DNA of 64,000 nt from Bdellovibrio sp. 22V (lineage in GTDB: Bacteria; Bdellovibrionota; Bdellovibrionia; Bdellovibrionales; Bdellovibrionaceae), in the NCBI RefSeq assembly GCF_030169785.1, contig NZ_CP125854.1, positions 2,852,001-2,916,000 of the forward strand. Direction: 5' to 3'. How positions within the stretch are numbered: the first letter of the stretch is position 1; each line of letters begins with the position of its first letter. The notes under the pieces were generated by a model that was given only the letters and a program-made list of their open reading frames with translations, searched no databases and was not told the origin of the DNA. Shown here piece by piece: positions 42,753 through 52,390 of the stretch. Position numbers and translations under genes: made by a program.

Positions 42753-44156
42753 ATGGACGACAAGAAGTCTGTTAAAAAACAAACCAAGAGCATTGAGCGC
42801 ATCAAATCGTCGATGTTTTCCCGTAGTATGTCCATAGCCAAGCTGACTCTTCAGGCAGGAGCGAATCTAGCGCAACATAGTGTTGCATCCGCTCTTAAAA
42901 ACAAAGAAGAGCGCGAACAAAACTGGAAGAAGCTGCTGCAAAATCAAGCATCCATCATCAGTTCTGAGTTGGGTGAATTAAAAGGCAGCCTGATGAAGGC
43001 CGGGCAGATGCTTTCGATGTATGGAGAACATTTCCTGCCTCCTGAGGCCAATCAGCTTTTGAAATCTCTGCAGAATGATTCACCTCCCCTGACATGGGAG
43101 GCTATTGAACCCACTTTAAAGAAACATCTTTCGCCGGAAAAGCTGGCGCAGTTAGAGATTGAGCGCGAAGCTTTGGCGTCGGCTTCGATGGGGCAAGTGC
43201 ATCGCGCCCGCATCAAAACCACAGGCGAATCTATCGTTTTAAAAATTCAGTACCCGAACGTCGATCGCGCCATTGACAGTGATCTTCGCGCCATTCGAAC
43301 TCTTTTAGCGACGTTAAAACTTCTGCCAAAAGATTTTAATATGGATTCTGTTTTTGCGGAAGTTCGCGAGATGTTGGTGCAAGAAACTGACTATGAATTA
43401 GAAGCACGCTTGACCGAAGATTTTCATGATCGTTTGCGAGACGATTCCCGATATGTTGTTCCTCGCGTTGTGCGCGAATTCTCAGGACCCAAAATTCTGG
43501 CGACGACGTTTGAGCGGGGCCTGCGCGCCGACGACCCGTTAATTCAAAGTCTTCCGCAAGAAAGGCGCAATCGTTTAGCTTTGAATTTCTTGGACCTTTA
43601 TTTCAAAGAAGTTTTTGAATGGGGTGTCGTGCAAACCGATCCGCACAGCGGGAATTATCGTATTCGCATTGATCCTCAGGGACGGGATCAGCTTGTTCTT
43701 TTGGATTTTGGCGCGACTCGCTCTTATCCGGAAGAATTTTTAAATCCTTACCGCCGCATGATCAAAGGCTCGTTATTAAATCGCAGTGATATTTTCACCG
43801 CGGCGGCCTTGGACCTGCGTTTTATTCGTGAAAAAGACGACGAAGAGCTGAAACGCCTTTTTGAAGAATTCTGCTTCGAAACGGTCGAGCCTTTTATTAC
43901 CTACGAAGATTCGCGCAATAAGAACAAGCAAATTCATCCTGACGGCACCTATGACTGGAAAAACACGGACTTGCCGCAACGACTTTCGAAAAAAGTGTTT
44001 CAAATTATCCGGCATTTTTCGTGGCGTACGCCTCCCCGTGAGATGATTTTTTTAGACCGCAAAACAGGCGGCGTTTTCATTTTCCTTTCTGTTATGGGAG
44101 CAAAGATTCGCGGGCGCGACGTTCTGACGAAATACATTGAGAGGATCCAAACTTGA
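42753..44156 (+). CDS. ABC1/UbiB-family atypical kinase
   Basis: 467 residues. The ABC1 family signatures are present: KxGQ-type KAGQMLSMYGEHFLPPE, the Ala-rich loop ASASMGQVHRARI with VLKIQYP, a catalytic-loop-like TDPHSGNY, and LLDFGATR. UbiB-type proteins support ubiquinone synthesis or lipid traffic; some ABC1 proteins hydrolyse ATP. The ATG at 42753 gives a normal family N-terminus, whereas the open frame running into the photolyase gene does not. The stop overlaps the thioredoxin-like gene (TTGA). Confidence 0.9.
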   Translation: MDDKKSVKKQTKSIERIKSSMFSRSMSIAKLTLQAGANLAQHSVASALKNKEEREQNWKKLLQNQASIISSELGELKGSLMKAGQMLSMYGEHFLPPEANQLLKSLQNDSPPLTWEAIEPTLKKHLSPEKLAQLEIEREALASASMGQVHRARIKTTGESIVLKIQYPNVDRAIDSDLRAIRTLLATLKLLPKDFNMDSVFAEVREMLVQETDYELEARLTEDFHDRLRDDSRYVVPRVVREFSGPKILATTFERGLRADDPLIQSLPQERRNRLALNFLDLYFKEVFEWGVVQTDPHSGNYRIRIDPQGRDQLVLLDFGATRSYPEEFLNPYRRMIKGSLLNRSDIFTAAALDLRFIREKDDEELKRLFEEFCFETVEPFITYEDSRNKNKQIHPDGTYDWKNTDLPQRLSKKVFQIIRHFSWRTPPREMIFLDRKTGGVFIFLSVMGAKIRGRDVLTKYIERIQT

Positions 44157-44647
44157 GATTTTTATTCGTGATTCTTTGTGGGCTTGCGACTGCCAAAGCA
44201 GCCTTCGCGGAAAATATTCCTAATGTCGACTTTAGGCGCTTCACGGCCGTTCCTTTTAACAAACAGGCACTTCCTTTATCAATGGGCGATCTGAAAGGAA
44301 AGGTCGTCCTTGTCGACTTCTGGGCGTCCTGGTGCGGGCCTTGTAAGGAAGCCCTTCCTCACTACAATCGACTGCAAAAGAAGTATAAAGATCAAGGCGT
44401 TGTTTTTATCGGCATTAACGAGGACGATGATGCGAAAGAACGGGATGCGTTTTTAAAATCTCAAGCCATTGAGTTTGCGCAGTATCTGGATAAAAACAAA
44501 GAGATGGCCAAAGATTTTAAAATCCAGGCTCTGCCTTCGCTTTTTGTCTTTGATAAAAATTTAAAACCTGCGGCTTTGTATCGCGGTTTCGACGACAAAA
44601 AGCCACAGGCTTTAGAGAAGAAAATTCAGGAACTTTTAGCGCGGTGA
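44153..44647 (+). CDS. TlpA/ResA-like periplasmic thioredoxin
   Basis: 164 residues. A signal peptide (RFLFVILCGLATAKAAFAE) precedes an AhpC/TSA-like thioredoxin fold with the redox motif FWASWCGPCKEALP and the cis-Pro region IQALPSLFVFDKNLKP. It most likely reduces periplasmic disulphides, for example in cytochrome biogenesis. It starts with TTG overlapping the UbiB-like stop, and abuts the convergent EF-hand protein gene at its end. Confidence 0.9.
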   Translation: MRFLFVILCGLATAKAAFAENIPNVDFRRFTAVPFNKQALPLSMGDLKGKVVLVDFWASWCGPCKEALPHYNRLQKKYKDQGVVFIGINEDDDAKERDAFLKSQAIEFAQYLDKNKEMAKDFKIQALPSLFVFDKNLKPAALYRGFDDKKPQALEKKIQELLAR

Positions 44648-45901
44648 TTATCTTTGGCTGAGCTTCGTATTCACAGGAGCCAACCAGATATCGACAACCT
44701 GACCTTCACGAACTTTGCCTTTTTCTTTCCACCAGAATTTAGATCTTTCACGCGCTTCAGCTGTTTGACCGATAGGCTGCACAATTCCCTTTTCGTAGTT
44801 TAAGGAAATCTTCATCACCTTTTTAGAAAGCGCAACCAGCTCTTCTTTCTGAGAAACACCGTCACCGTTTTTGTCATTCCAAAGGACTAATTTTTTGAAC
44901 TCTTTATCTTTTTTATCAATAAATCCGTCGCCATTGGAATCGAACTTTTTCAAGACCTCAAATCCGTTTTCTTCAGAAGCATTGTCACCAAACAACTCGT
45001 CCTTTTTATCGATTTTACCCGAGTGATCGCGATCGAGAGCTACGAACCAACCTGGCGCATTGGCTTCAGGCCAAGAAGTTCTTCCCATAGGGTTTAACGG
45101 AAAGTCCGTGGTATTAGCAAACGTAGGACGATTGTCATCAAAGAAAACCATTAAAGGCGACCAGTAACCGCCACAGAATCCCGTTTGTCCTGGGAATGAA
45201 ACGTTGATATCCACGTTGGATTTATCTGGTGAAATCGTCACTCCTCCGAATGTCACAGAAAGAGGACCGTTTTTTCCCATATAGTCACCGCAGTTTGTTG
45301 TCGCAGTGTAAGAGGAATATCCATAAGCGCCATAGACTGCAGGACCTCCGCATTCAGTAACTATTTGCGAGAACGAATAACTCTCCAAGTAAACATCGCG
45401 GTCGGCAGACACGGCGATATTACCCGAAGAATCCACGGTCACACCTGCTGGAATGGGTGTTCTTAAAATGACTGAGTTCCCCCAGATAGCCGCGCTTCCG
45501 CCGCCGTTGATTTTGAACTTGTCAGGGTCCATAGCGCGAATAGGTTCGTTCGACGTCAACCCACCTTTAGCAACCAAGGCCGCGGGATACTCAACACTCA
45601 TCGGATAACTTTTCCCGCCGATATTAACGACAAGATCACCTTTGATGATGGCCGTTGGAGCCACAGGATTTCCGACACCACGCAAGTTCGTTCCAAAGCA
45701 AGAATTGTTAATTTTAACGATTGTTGTCGCCTTCCCTGAGCGGGTCACCAAACCTGTCGCCGGCGCTGAAATAACCGTCTCTCCTGACGTTGTGGAATTC
45801 ACAGACATCGGAAAGTCTTTGTCAGACTCCGCGGCATACGAGGATGAACCTAAAGCAAGTAGCAGCGCGAGCAAGCTTGTCGATTTGATTGATTTCCCCA
45901 T
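44648..45901 (-). CDS. Exported EF-hand calcium-binding protein of the second prepilin operon
   Basis: 417 residues. A Sec signal (STSLLALLLALGSSSYAAES) is followed by a beta-rich region (about 30-280). Three EF-hand-type Ca loops then lie near 285-355 (DRDHSGKIDKKDE, DSNGDGFIDKKD, DKNGDGVSQKEE). Such loops bind calcium outside the cytoplasm; calcium-binding tips regulate some pilus and adhesin proteins. It is last in the operon of the 980-residue pilin-like protein and two prepilins, 16 bp after the second prepilin. Function is inferred. Confidence 0.75.
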   Translation of the reverse strand: MGKSIKSTSLLALLLALGSSSYAAESDKDFPMSVNSTTSGETVISAPATGLVTRSGKATTIVKINNSCFGTNLRGVGNPVAPTAIIKGDLVVNIGGKSYPMSVEYPAALVAKGGLTSNEPIRAMDPDKFKINGGGSAAIWGNSVILRTPIPAGVTVDSSGNIAVSADRDVYLESYSFSQIVTECGGPAVYGAYGYSSYTATTNCGDYMGKNGPLSVTFGGVTISPDKSNVDINVSFPGQTGFCGGYWSPLMVFFDDNRPTFANTTDFPLNPMGRTSWPEANAPGWFVALDRDHSGKIDKKDELFGDNASEENGFEVLKKFDSNGDGFIDKKDKEFKKLVLWNDKNGDGVSQKEELVALSKKVMKISLNYEKGIVQPIGQTAEARERSKFWWKEKGKVREGQVVDIWLAPVNTKLSQR

Positions 45902-45917
45902 AACGTCCCCCTAAAAC

Positions 45918-46916
45918 TTACAGACCTGCCGTCTGTACGTCTTTTTTCTTCTCTACTTTTTTAACTTTAAAATAAATCATTCGTTTAAGTACGGAATCGC
46001 GCTTGAAGCTTAACTCCGCAACCTTATCCGCCATTAAAAATGGTTCACTCCACTGGCCGTTCTCATAAACCGACTTATAGAGATTGGCTGGCGTCGTCTG
46101 CAGGCGCGTGTCCTCGTATTTTTTAATAAAGTACTTCACGATTTTCACAGCACGTAACCGTACAATCGGTTGACCACCACCAATGGAAGGCAGCGTTCTC
46201 AAAAACGCATCCGCGGAGTTGATGTCCGCCTTCGTTTCGGGATGCTTGATATTAAGTAGACTCTTCATCACAGGATCAATCGCTAGAGCCTGCCCCTGAA
46301 CTGCGCCCACAAAAATCGGACTTCGCGGCGCGACCGTCATATTGACGGAACCATTAGATTCCACGGGACGCAAACGAGCCGGCGTATCCAACATCAATGC
46401 TTTGCCGGGCACCCAGAAATTTTTTCGATAGGTCTCCACAGATTTATTTCTATTCAAACTTTGAAACTCTAACGTCGCCGACGTATTGAAATCCGCAGGA
46501 GGATTGCCGATTAAATACGCCATCGGAGGGTCATAGGTCATAATTGCACCCGCCGTCGTATCCTGAGTCATAATAAAAAATTCTGTTCGACCACCCAACT
46601 TTAAGCTGACGTTGCGCTCAGCTTCCGTCGTCAAAATATTCGCAGGAATATCAGGATAGTAATCGAAGAACGGGCGTCCTTCGTCATCCTTCACAGTTAA
46701 ATTATTATAAGAGGGATCCACATTGTTGAGATCTTGAAAGATGATTCGCTCAGCTAAAGTGGTGTCGATCGAATCTTCAAGCTTCTCTTTTAGATTCGCT
46801 TGATCTTTCGTCACCATAAGCTGCGTCGCCACCATAACAGATGTCAGCAAGGCCACCAGGCCCACGCCAACAACAACTTCGACTGCTGTGAAACCTTTTC
46901 TATTTAAAGTCATCAT
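45918..46916 (-). CDS. Type IV prepilin-like protein D
   Basis: 332 residues. The leader MMTLNRKG|FTAVE has Glu at mature position 5, followed by a hydrophobic helix (VVVGVGLVALLTSVMVATQ). The large C-terminal domain (about 60-330) has no Gly-X-Y repeats and few Cys. Its start overlaps the stop of the preceding prepilin gene (ATGA). A minor pilin or pseudopilin is likely. Confidence 0.85.
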   Translation of the reverse strand: MMTLNRKGFTAVEVVVGVGLVALLTSVMVATQLMVTKDQANLKEKLEDSIDTTLAERIIFQDLNNVDPSYNNLTVKDDEGRPFFDYYPDIPANILTTEAERNVSLKLGGRTEFFIMTQDTTAGAIMTYDPPMAYLIGNPPADFNTSATLEFQSLNRNKSVETYRKNFWVPGKALMLDTPARLRPVESNGSVNMTVAPRSPIFVGAVQGQALAIDPVMKSLLNIKHPETKADINSADAFLRTLPSIGGGQPIVRLRAVKIVKYFIKKYEDTRLQTTPANLYKSVYENGQWSEPFLMADKVAELSFKRDSVLKRMIYFKVKKVEKKKDVQTAGL

Positions 46917-47353
46917 TTTGCACTCACCACAAAAATATAATCTTTGGGTTCAGACCACGTTTTATGTGTCATACGCAACGTCACTTTATAAAGTCCCCGA
47001 TAGTCGCCATAAGGCTGAATCGTGTAACCATACGTTCCGGCGCACTCCTTACATTCACTGCGAGGGAGAACTTTACCTACGTCCCACGCCATCGGCAGAT
47101 TTTCCAGCGCTAAGGCATTGGATGTGCCTTCATCTTTGTAGTTAAAGTTAATTTGATAGTTTTCGACGCCAGCTTTAATATTCTCTGCGATATCGTTGAC
47201 TTGTTTTTCTGTTGAAGAAAAATTCACCGTTTTCGCCGTCGTCTTACGAAGTTGCACCATACCGCCCGTAAACGCGAACCCGACGATGGTGATCAAACCA
47301 AGTCCCACAAGGGCTTCTATGATTGTTTGACCTTTATTATTTCCTATTCTCAT
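46913..47353 (-). CDS. Type IV prepilin-like protein E
   Basis: 146 residues. The leader MRIGNNKG|QTIIE has Glu5 and a hydrophobic helix (ALVGLGLITIVGFAFTGGMV); residue +1 is Gln instead of Phe. A short globular part contains a C-x2-C (SECKECAG). The start shares one base with the stop of the 980-residue protein upstream (TAATG), so reinitiation is likely. A minor pilin or pseudopilin is inferred. Confidence 0.82.
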   Translation of the reverse strand: MRIGNNKGQTIIEALVGLGLITIVGFAFTGGMVQLRKTTAKTVNFSSTEKQVNDIAENIKAGVENYQINFNYKDEGTSNALALENLPMAWDVGKVLPRSECKECAGTYGYTIQPYGDYRGLYKVTLRMTHKTWSEPKDYIFVVSAK

Positions 47354-50292
47354 TAGATGCCTCCTTCACGCGATTGCTCGACCACGAAGAAGCGAACAAG
47401 ACGACGCTTACAAGAAGTATTTGAAGCTCCTGGCAACATCCCGCAGTCAGGATCGACAGCAGTCCATTGGAACGGATCCGCTTTCGCACGAAGACTTATT
47501 GTATTACATGTCATACGATCAGCCACTTGCTGTACCGATGGAATCGGATGCCAGATCGGATCTTTAGGGGCCGCATCGCAACTCACACCCGTTTGCGTGG
47601 AAAGAATCGCCGGATTTCCCGCTTTACGCAACTCCCGCGTCGCTTGCGGGTGATAGATGGAACTCCAAGTAATACCGGCTTTAATAGCTTCTTTATCAAT
47701 GCGCGCTTTTGATACGATAAACGTACCGATGATTCTTAATGGAGTCGTGCGTTTTTCAATTTCCAACTCATCGCAGGCAAAGAAACCCGTGATGAAATCA
47801 GAACTGCTTTTAATAACGCATTTTCCAACAATCGAATACACCATGAATGTGGCATTCGCACGCGTGCGATTTTCCAGAATAAGTTCTTTTACTCCCGGAA
47901 TCACACCTGGCTGAGTGCCTCCGGCAAAATTCCAAGAAGTGCGTGTACTTGGCGCGAAGTTCGTCGCCCATCCAGTTCCACCGAAGGATTGAGAACTTTG
48001 CGCATTACGTGCCTTTTCACACTCTTCTTCCAAGGCACCATAGTCCGTGTTGTCTTCTGCCAAGTTCAAGGCTGAAGTGTTCGGAGTTCTTGATACGTTG
48101 TACGGAGCTTCTAAACGCGTCTGAGCCGCATTGAAAGAGAAATTTAAGTAACCCAATAATTTTTTATTCGCCGGATCTGTAATTGATGATGAACGGTAGT
48201 ACGTACCGTCGTAAGCCTGAATCCCCACGACTGGAGCCACCAGATTTCCGTTTTTATCAATCAGATTTCGGGCTCTCTCAACGGTCACGTCAAGATTCAA
48301 CTTATCTTGCAAATAATAACTATATTTACGCACAAGCGACGTTTTGAATTCGATCACTGGCGGATTTGCAACAATGTTCAGATACGAGTTATAAGCCGTT
48401 CTTTTTTCGTCGTACGTTTTAGATGTCGAATTAACGACTGTTTGCTGTTCCGGCAACTTGTTGTTGTTATAGTTACTAATAGCGCTTTGCAAACTCGAAA
48501 TTTCCGCCTTCAGTGCCGCAATCACATCAGGATCTTGATACATGGAAGGATCCGCAGTAGGCGAAGGGCTTGGCGACGCCGTCGGTGTCGGGGAAGCCTC
48601 TGCAACAATCTGGCTTTCCGTTTCTTTAGTCTCTTTACCGCCACCGCTTGGTGACGCTGTTGGAGACGGCGATGGCGAAGGAGACGGCGAAGCTTTTGGT
48701 TTTACAGGCTTAGCTTCCTCTTCTTTCAATTTGTTTTGTGCAATTGAAAGATCTTTGCGAAGATCATCCACGTCTTTAAGCAGCTTATCATAACTTGAAA
48801 CAGCAGCATCATAGGCCGTTTTAGCCGTTGTCACTGCTTTTTCTAAGCTGCTTTTGAGAGCTGCGGATCCAACCTCAGGAACTAGTGTGATCGTACCTGA
48901 TCTAGGAAGCTGGGCTTCCACCCAACGATCACCCAAATCCAGACGAATTTTTACCATCGCATCATTATAGTCAGAGGCGTCTACATCAATTGTTCCACTT
49001 CCCCAGCCTATGGTGTTTGAAGTCAAACGATTGGTTTGGCTCGAGAAATAGTTTCCCCGTGTTAGGAAAAGACGATAGTTGAATTCGCTTTCGTCATTTA
49101 CTGACGTGTATTCCGAATCTAAAAGATTCGCTGCCAGTTCTGATCTATAAAGATTTTCTTTCGAAGCCTTTTGCAAACTCAATTGAATACACCGCGACAT
49201 CAAGTCCGTGCTCGGCTGAGTGGCATTAAGAATTCCCGCAAAGTATTGCAGTCCCAAATCCAAACCGCCGTCATTCTCAATACCTTTAAGGAATCCACCG
49301 AACGTACGATTGTCAGACCAGAAACGATCCGTCATACCACCGGCCGTTCGAGGCGCAAAGTTTTCACCTTTAGAGACAACCCATCCGTTTCCTAAATAAA
49401 CACGGTCGGCGAAAGTGACACCCGCATAAGGCAACGCACTCACGTCGCTTCCCTCAGGCGCTACGTCTTGTGGCAAGTGAATATTGCGATTCACGAAAAC
49501 CGGGCTTTGAAAAATAAGCCCTTGGCTTTTACCCAATTCTTTTTTGCTGTCAAATTTATGCAACGAAATGTCGCCCGGATCCATCTTCGCATCCCACTGT
49601 GTATCCAGATGCAAATCGTTAGGCACAACCAACGCAAAGGAACCCACCTCACGCGGATAAATGACGATTTGTGATTCAAGAGTCAGCTTCGTCGAGCCCA
49701 CTTGCAAAGGGTCTACGATGTCACGGTTGGCTTTAAGAGAGATTTTGACTTTTAAATAAACTTCTTTACCGGCTTTCGGCAAATACGCACCTTCGTCGCG
49801 AGAAATCTCCACAGCAATCCCATCCACCTTCAGAGGATTGCCATCCATTCCTTTTACCATTTTAAGCTGGCGAAGAACCGGAAACATGGGATGTTTTTCC
49901 GTAGCTGCGGAAACGCGAAGGTAGCGATACATTCTTTGCATGCGAATGTCTGGATCGTTATTGCCCAAGCTACGAATAAATTGTTCTGTTTCTTTGGACA
50001 TAATGATGCGCTCGACGTTCCCGTCGTGTTTAAGACCGCATCTTTCGGGAGTATCGTTCAACAACATATCGTCATTCGTGAAGCAGTACTTCTGACGAAT
50101 TCCGAAAATCACATAATCCATAGCACTGTTGAGCGCAAAACGAAGGTTGACCAAGTTGGCCGTTTTCCCTACTTGCTCCTTCTGTCCGATCACGTAGTTC
50201 GTGAGGAAGTAAAAAGAAGTACTCATCACGGCGGTGGCAGCCAAGATTTGCAACAAAACATTACCTGCTGAGTTACGTACCGACTTAAGCAT
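47353..50292 (-). CDS. Giant prepilin-like surface protein
   Basis: 979 residues from the ATG at 50292 (AAGGAA 6 nt upstream; the longer frame lacks support). The N-terminus MLKSVRNSAG|NVLLQ and the hydrophobic stretch ILAATAVMSTSFYFL look like a prepilin leader and helix, but mature residue 5 is Gln. Residues about 510-560 form a predicted coiled coil, followed by a Ser/Pro-rich linker (PSPSPSPSPT type, + strand about 48540-48720) and a large C-terminal region with Cys pairs. It heads the operon with prepilins E and D and the EF-hand protein, and has a FliA-type promoter candidate. A large minor pilin or tip adhesin is inferred. Confidence 0.72.
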   Translation of the reverse strand: MLKSVRNSAGNVLLQILAATAVMSTSFYFLTNYVIGQKEQVGKTANLVNLRFALNSAMDYVIFGIRQKYCFTNDDMLLNDTPERCGLKHDGNVERIIMSKETEQFIRSLGNNDPDIRMQRMYRYLRVSAATEKHPMFPVLRQLKMVKGMDGNPLKVDGIAVEISRDEGAYLPKAGKEVYLKVKISLKANRDIVDPLQVGSTKLTLESQIVIYPREVGSFALVVPNDLHLDTQWDAKMDPGDISLHKFDSKKELGKSQGLIFQSPVFVNRNIHLPQDVAPEGSDVSALPYAGVTFADRVYLGNGWVVSKGENFAPRTAGGMTDRFWSDNRTFGGFLKGIENDGGLDLGLQYFAGILNATQPSTDLMSRCIQLSLQKASKENLYRSELAANLLDSEYTSVNDESEFNYRLFLTRGNYFSSQTNRLTSNTIGWGSGTIDVDASDYNDAMVKIRLDLGDRWVEAQLPRSGTITLVPEVGSAALKSSLEKAVTTAKTAYDAAVSSYDKLLKDVDDLRKDLSIAQNKLKEEEAKPVKPKASPSPSPSPSPTASPSGGGKETKETESQIVAEASPTPTASPSPSPTADPSMYQDPDVIAALKAEISSLQSAISNYNNNKLPEQQTVVNSTSKTYDEKRTAYNSYLNIVANPPVIEFKTSLVRKYSYYLQDKLNLDVTVERARNLIDKNGNLVAPVVGIQAYDGTYYRSSSITDPANKKLLGYLNFSFNAAQTRLEAPYNVSRTPNTSALNLAEDNTDYGALEEECEKARNAQSSQSFGGTGWATNFAPSTRTSWNFAGGTQPGVIPGVKELILENRTRANATFMVYSIVGKCVIKSSSDFITGFFACDELEIEKRTTPLRIIGTFIVSKARIDKEAIKAGITWSSIYHPQATRELRKAGNPAILSTQTGVSCDAAPKDPIWHPIPSVQQVADRMTCNTISLRAKADPFQWTAVDPDCGMLPGASNTSCKRRLVRFFVVEQSREGGI

Positions 50293-50320
50293 AAATGTTT
50301 CCTTACTTTTCCTGGTTTTC

Positions 50321-50348
50321 TTATCGGCAGAAAAGGACGAAAACTTGC
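50321..50348 (-). promoter_or_regulatory. Candidate FliA (sigma-28)-type promoter of the second prepilin operon
   Basis: Read on the minus strand: GCAAGTTT (matching TAAAGTTT in 6/8), 12 nt, then a perfect GCCGATAA (50321-50328), 28 nt before the start at 50292. Counted from the first -35 tetramer the spacer is again 16 nt, as in the two other candidates. Confidence 0.5.
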
Positions 50349-50449
50349 ACAAAATCGAGATTATAAATAATTTGAAATTTAACAGCGTCTCAGAGTGAGA
50401 AAGTGAGGCGCCGTGAAAAACTCATATCTCAAGATGGGACCTTGGCATC

Positions 50450-51388
50450 CTACTTGTGTTCGGGATCGACACAAGAAGCACTGAAAGTTTCAGTTTCGAT
50501 CGTGGCTTCGACGATTCCGAATTCTTTCACCAGATTTTTGACTTGCACCTTCACGCTTTCCATATCTTCGATGGTGGAGCCATCCGCAAGAACAACGTGA
50601 GCCGTGAAAATATGATTCTCACCGTCCAAAGACCATAAATGTCCGTGATGGATATCGACGACCTTGGGAATTTTTCGAACCGCAGCCTCGACCGCGCCTT
50701 CCGCGATTTGCGCCGGAGAAGCCATCAGGAAAACCTTTAGAGCTTCACGCAGGTTTCTGAAAACATTATAGAGAATCCACGCCGCCAAAGCGATCGCCAT
50801 CCCCGCATCGAGCTCGGGGATATCGAAAAACTTCATCACGATCGCGCCGATTAACACCATCACCCAACCCATGACGTCTTCGATCATGTGCCACATCAAC
50901 ATCTTTTCGTTCAAAGATTCGCCCTTGGATACGCGATAAGCGGCAAAACCGTTCACGGCTACACCGAGGAACGCCAAAAGAATCATGCCGTTTGCGTGAG
51001 GCTGCTCAGGCACAAGCAGGCGCGGAACGGATTCGATAAGAATGAAAATGGAGCCCGCGACAAGAATCACACCGGTAATCACCGCCCCTAAGGTGGAGAA
51101 ACGACGGTACCCGTAAGAAAAACTGCCATCACTTTTTTTATGCGAAAATTTCTCGAGGAAGATCGCCAGCAAGACGGCGATCGCGTCACCAAAATCATGA
51201 AGGGCATCACTGAGGATCGCAACGGAGTTGGTCCACAATCCTCCAACAAGTTCGATACAAGCAAATCCCAAATTCAGCGCCAACGCCATCTTCATTCGGC
51301 CTAAAACATCGCCATGACCATGGTGGTGATGGTGACCATGCGAATGTGAATGAGAGTGATGATGCTGGTTTTGTTTTGCTTCTGACAT
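50450..51388 (-). CDS. CDF-family metal cation efflux protein
   Basis: 312 residues. A His-rich cytoplasmic N-terminus (HHHSHSHSHGHHHHHGHGD) precedes six membrane segments with the metal sites SDALHDFGDA and HMIEDVMGW, and a C-terminal ferredoxin-like domain. The D/H pattern (HxxxD and DxxxD/HxxxD) is that of zinc CDF (CzcD/ZitB type). The ATG at 51388 is preferred over a TTG at 51424. It is divergent from the ctaA-like gene. Zinc export is likely. Confidence 0.92.
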   Translation of the reverse strand: MSEAKQNQHHHSHSHSHGHHHHHGHGDVLGRMKMALALNLGFACIELVGGLWTNSVAILSDALHDFGDAIAVLLAIFLEKFSHKKSDGSFSYGYRRFSTLGAVITGVILVAGSIFILIESVPRLLVPEQPHANGMILLAFLGVAVNGFAAYRVSKGESLNEKMLMWHMIEDVMGWVMVLIGAIVMKFFDIPELDAGMAIALAAWILYNVFRNLREALKVFLMASPAQIAEGAVEAAVRKIPKVVDIHHGHLWSLDGENHIFTAHVVLADGSTIEDMESVKVQVKNLVKEFGIVEATIETETFSASCVDPEHK

Positions 51389-51478
51389 AGCGTTATTAAA
51401 CTCTTTTCTGGGATTGGAAGTCAATCAAAGGCCCCTCACATTGACCCCTTTTGACCATCATGATATCCCTTTAAGCCT

Positions 51479-52390
51479 ATGACAAAACCTCAATACAAGA
51501 AACTTGCATTTGGCCTTTTGTTTTACACCCTGCTCGTCATCTTATGGGGTGCATGGGTGCGCATTTCTCATTCCGGAGACGGCTGCGGCGATACATGGCC
51601 TTTATGTCATGGCCAGCTCATTCCGGAAGCGCAACGTGGAAAAACTTGGGTCGAGTACGCTCACCGCTTGATGTCGGGAATTTACGGTTTTGTCGTGATT
51701 TATTTTTGGTGGGTTGCGCGCAAAATCTATCCGAAGACTCACTTCGTACGCAAAGCCGCTCTGGCGACTTTGATTTTTACAATCACGGAAGCTCTGCTCG
51801 GCGCAAAACTCGTCCTCTTTAAACTTGTTACAACGAACGACACTCCTTACAGAGCTTTCGTTATGGCTCTTCATCAGATCAACTCTTTTATGCTCACCGG
51901 GGCCGTCGCTTTAGCTTTCGCTGCGGCGACATTAAAGGAAGATCTTAAAAAACCTTCTGAAGCGGACCGCCGTTATCGGCTTCTTCCTTGGGTGATTGTC
52001 ATAATCGGCATCACTGGAGCTTGGGCGTCCCTCTCGAATTCTCTTTTTCCGACTGACAATCTTTGGGAAGGCTTCATGGCGGATTTCTCCGGCGAGTCGC
52101 ATTTTCTCATTCGCCTGAGAGGCCTTCATCCACTTCTAGCTCTTCTAGGCGGAGGTGGACTGGCGCTCTTTTTCTGGGTGAAAGCGCAAACGGCAGAGTC
52201 TCTTTTAATTCAAAGACGGTCTTATCAAATGGCTTTAACTTTGATCACGGGCATTGTCTTTGGAATTGCGACCCTTTTGCTTCACGCTCCAGTGTGGATG
52301 AAAATCGCGCATTTGGCACTCGCGCACACTATTTGGGTGATTTTGTTGCAATGGGTTTTCTTCGTGCGCAGCGAATCTGTTAGGTTGTAA
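51479..52390 (+). CDS. ctaA: Heme A synthase CtaA/COX15 family
   Basis: 303 residues with eight membrane segments. The paired Cys (C36 and C43 in GDGCGDTWPLCHG) with the His of YAHRLMSG, MALHQINSF, LRGLHPLLA, and a late His pair (LLHAPVWMKIAHLALAH) match the family. It converts heme O to heme A for cytochrome oxidase. ctaB is not in the window. Its end overlaps the convergent Lon-N gene by 11 nt. Confidence 0.9.
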   Translation: MTKPQYKKLAFGLLFYTLLVILWGAWVRISHSGDGCGDTWPLCHGQLIPEAQRGKTWVEYAHRLMSGIYGFVVIYFWWVARKIYPKTHFVRKAALATLIFTITEALLGAKLVLFKLVTTNDTPYRAFVMALHQINSFMLTGAVALAFAAATLKEDLKKPSEADRRYRLLPWVIVIIGITGAWASLSNSLFPTDNLWEGFMADFSGESHFLIRLRGLHPLLALLGGGGLALFFWVKAQTAESLLIQRRSYQMALTLITGIVFGIATLLLHAPVWMKIAHLALAHTIWVILLQWVFFVRSESVRL

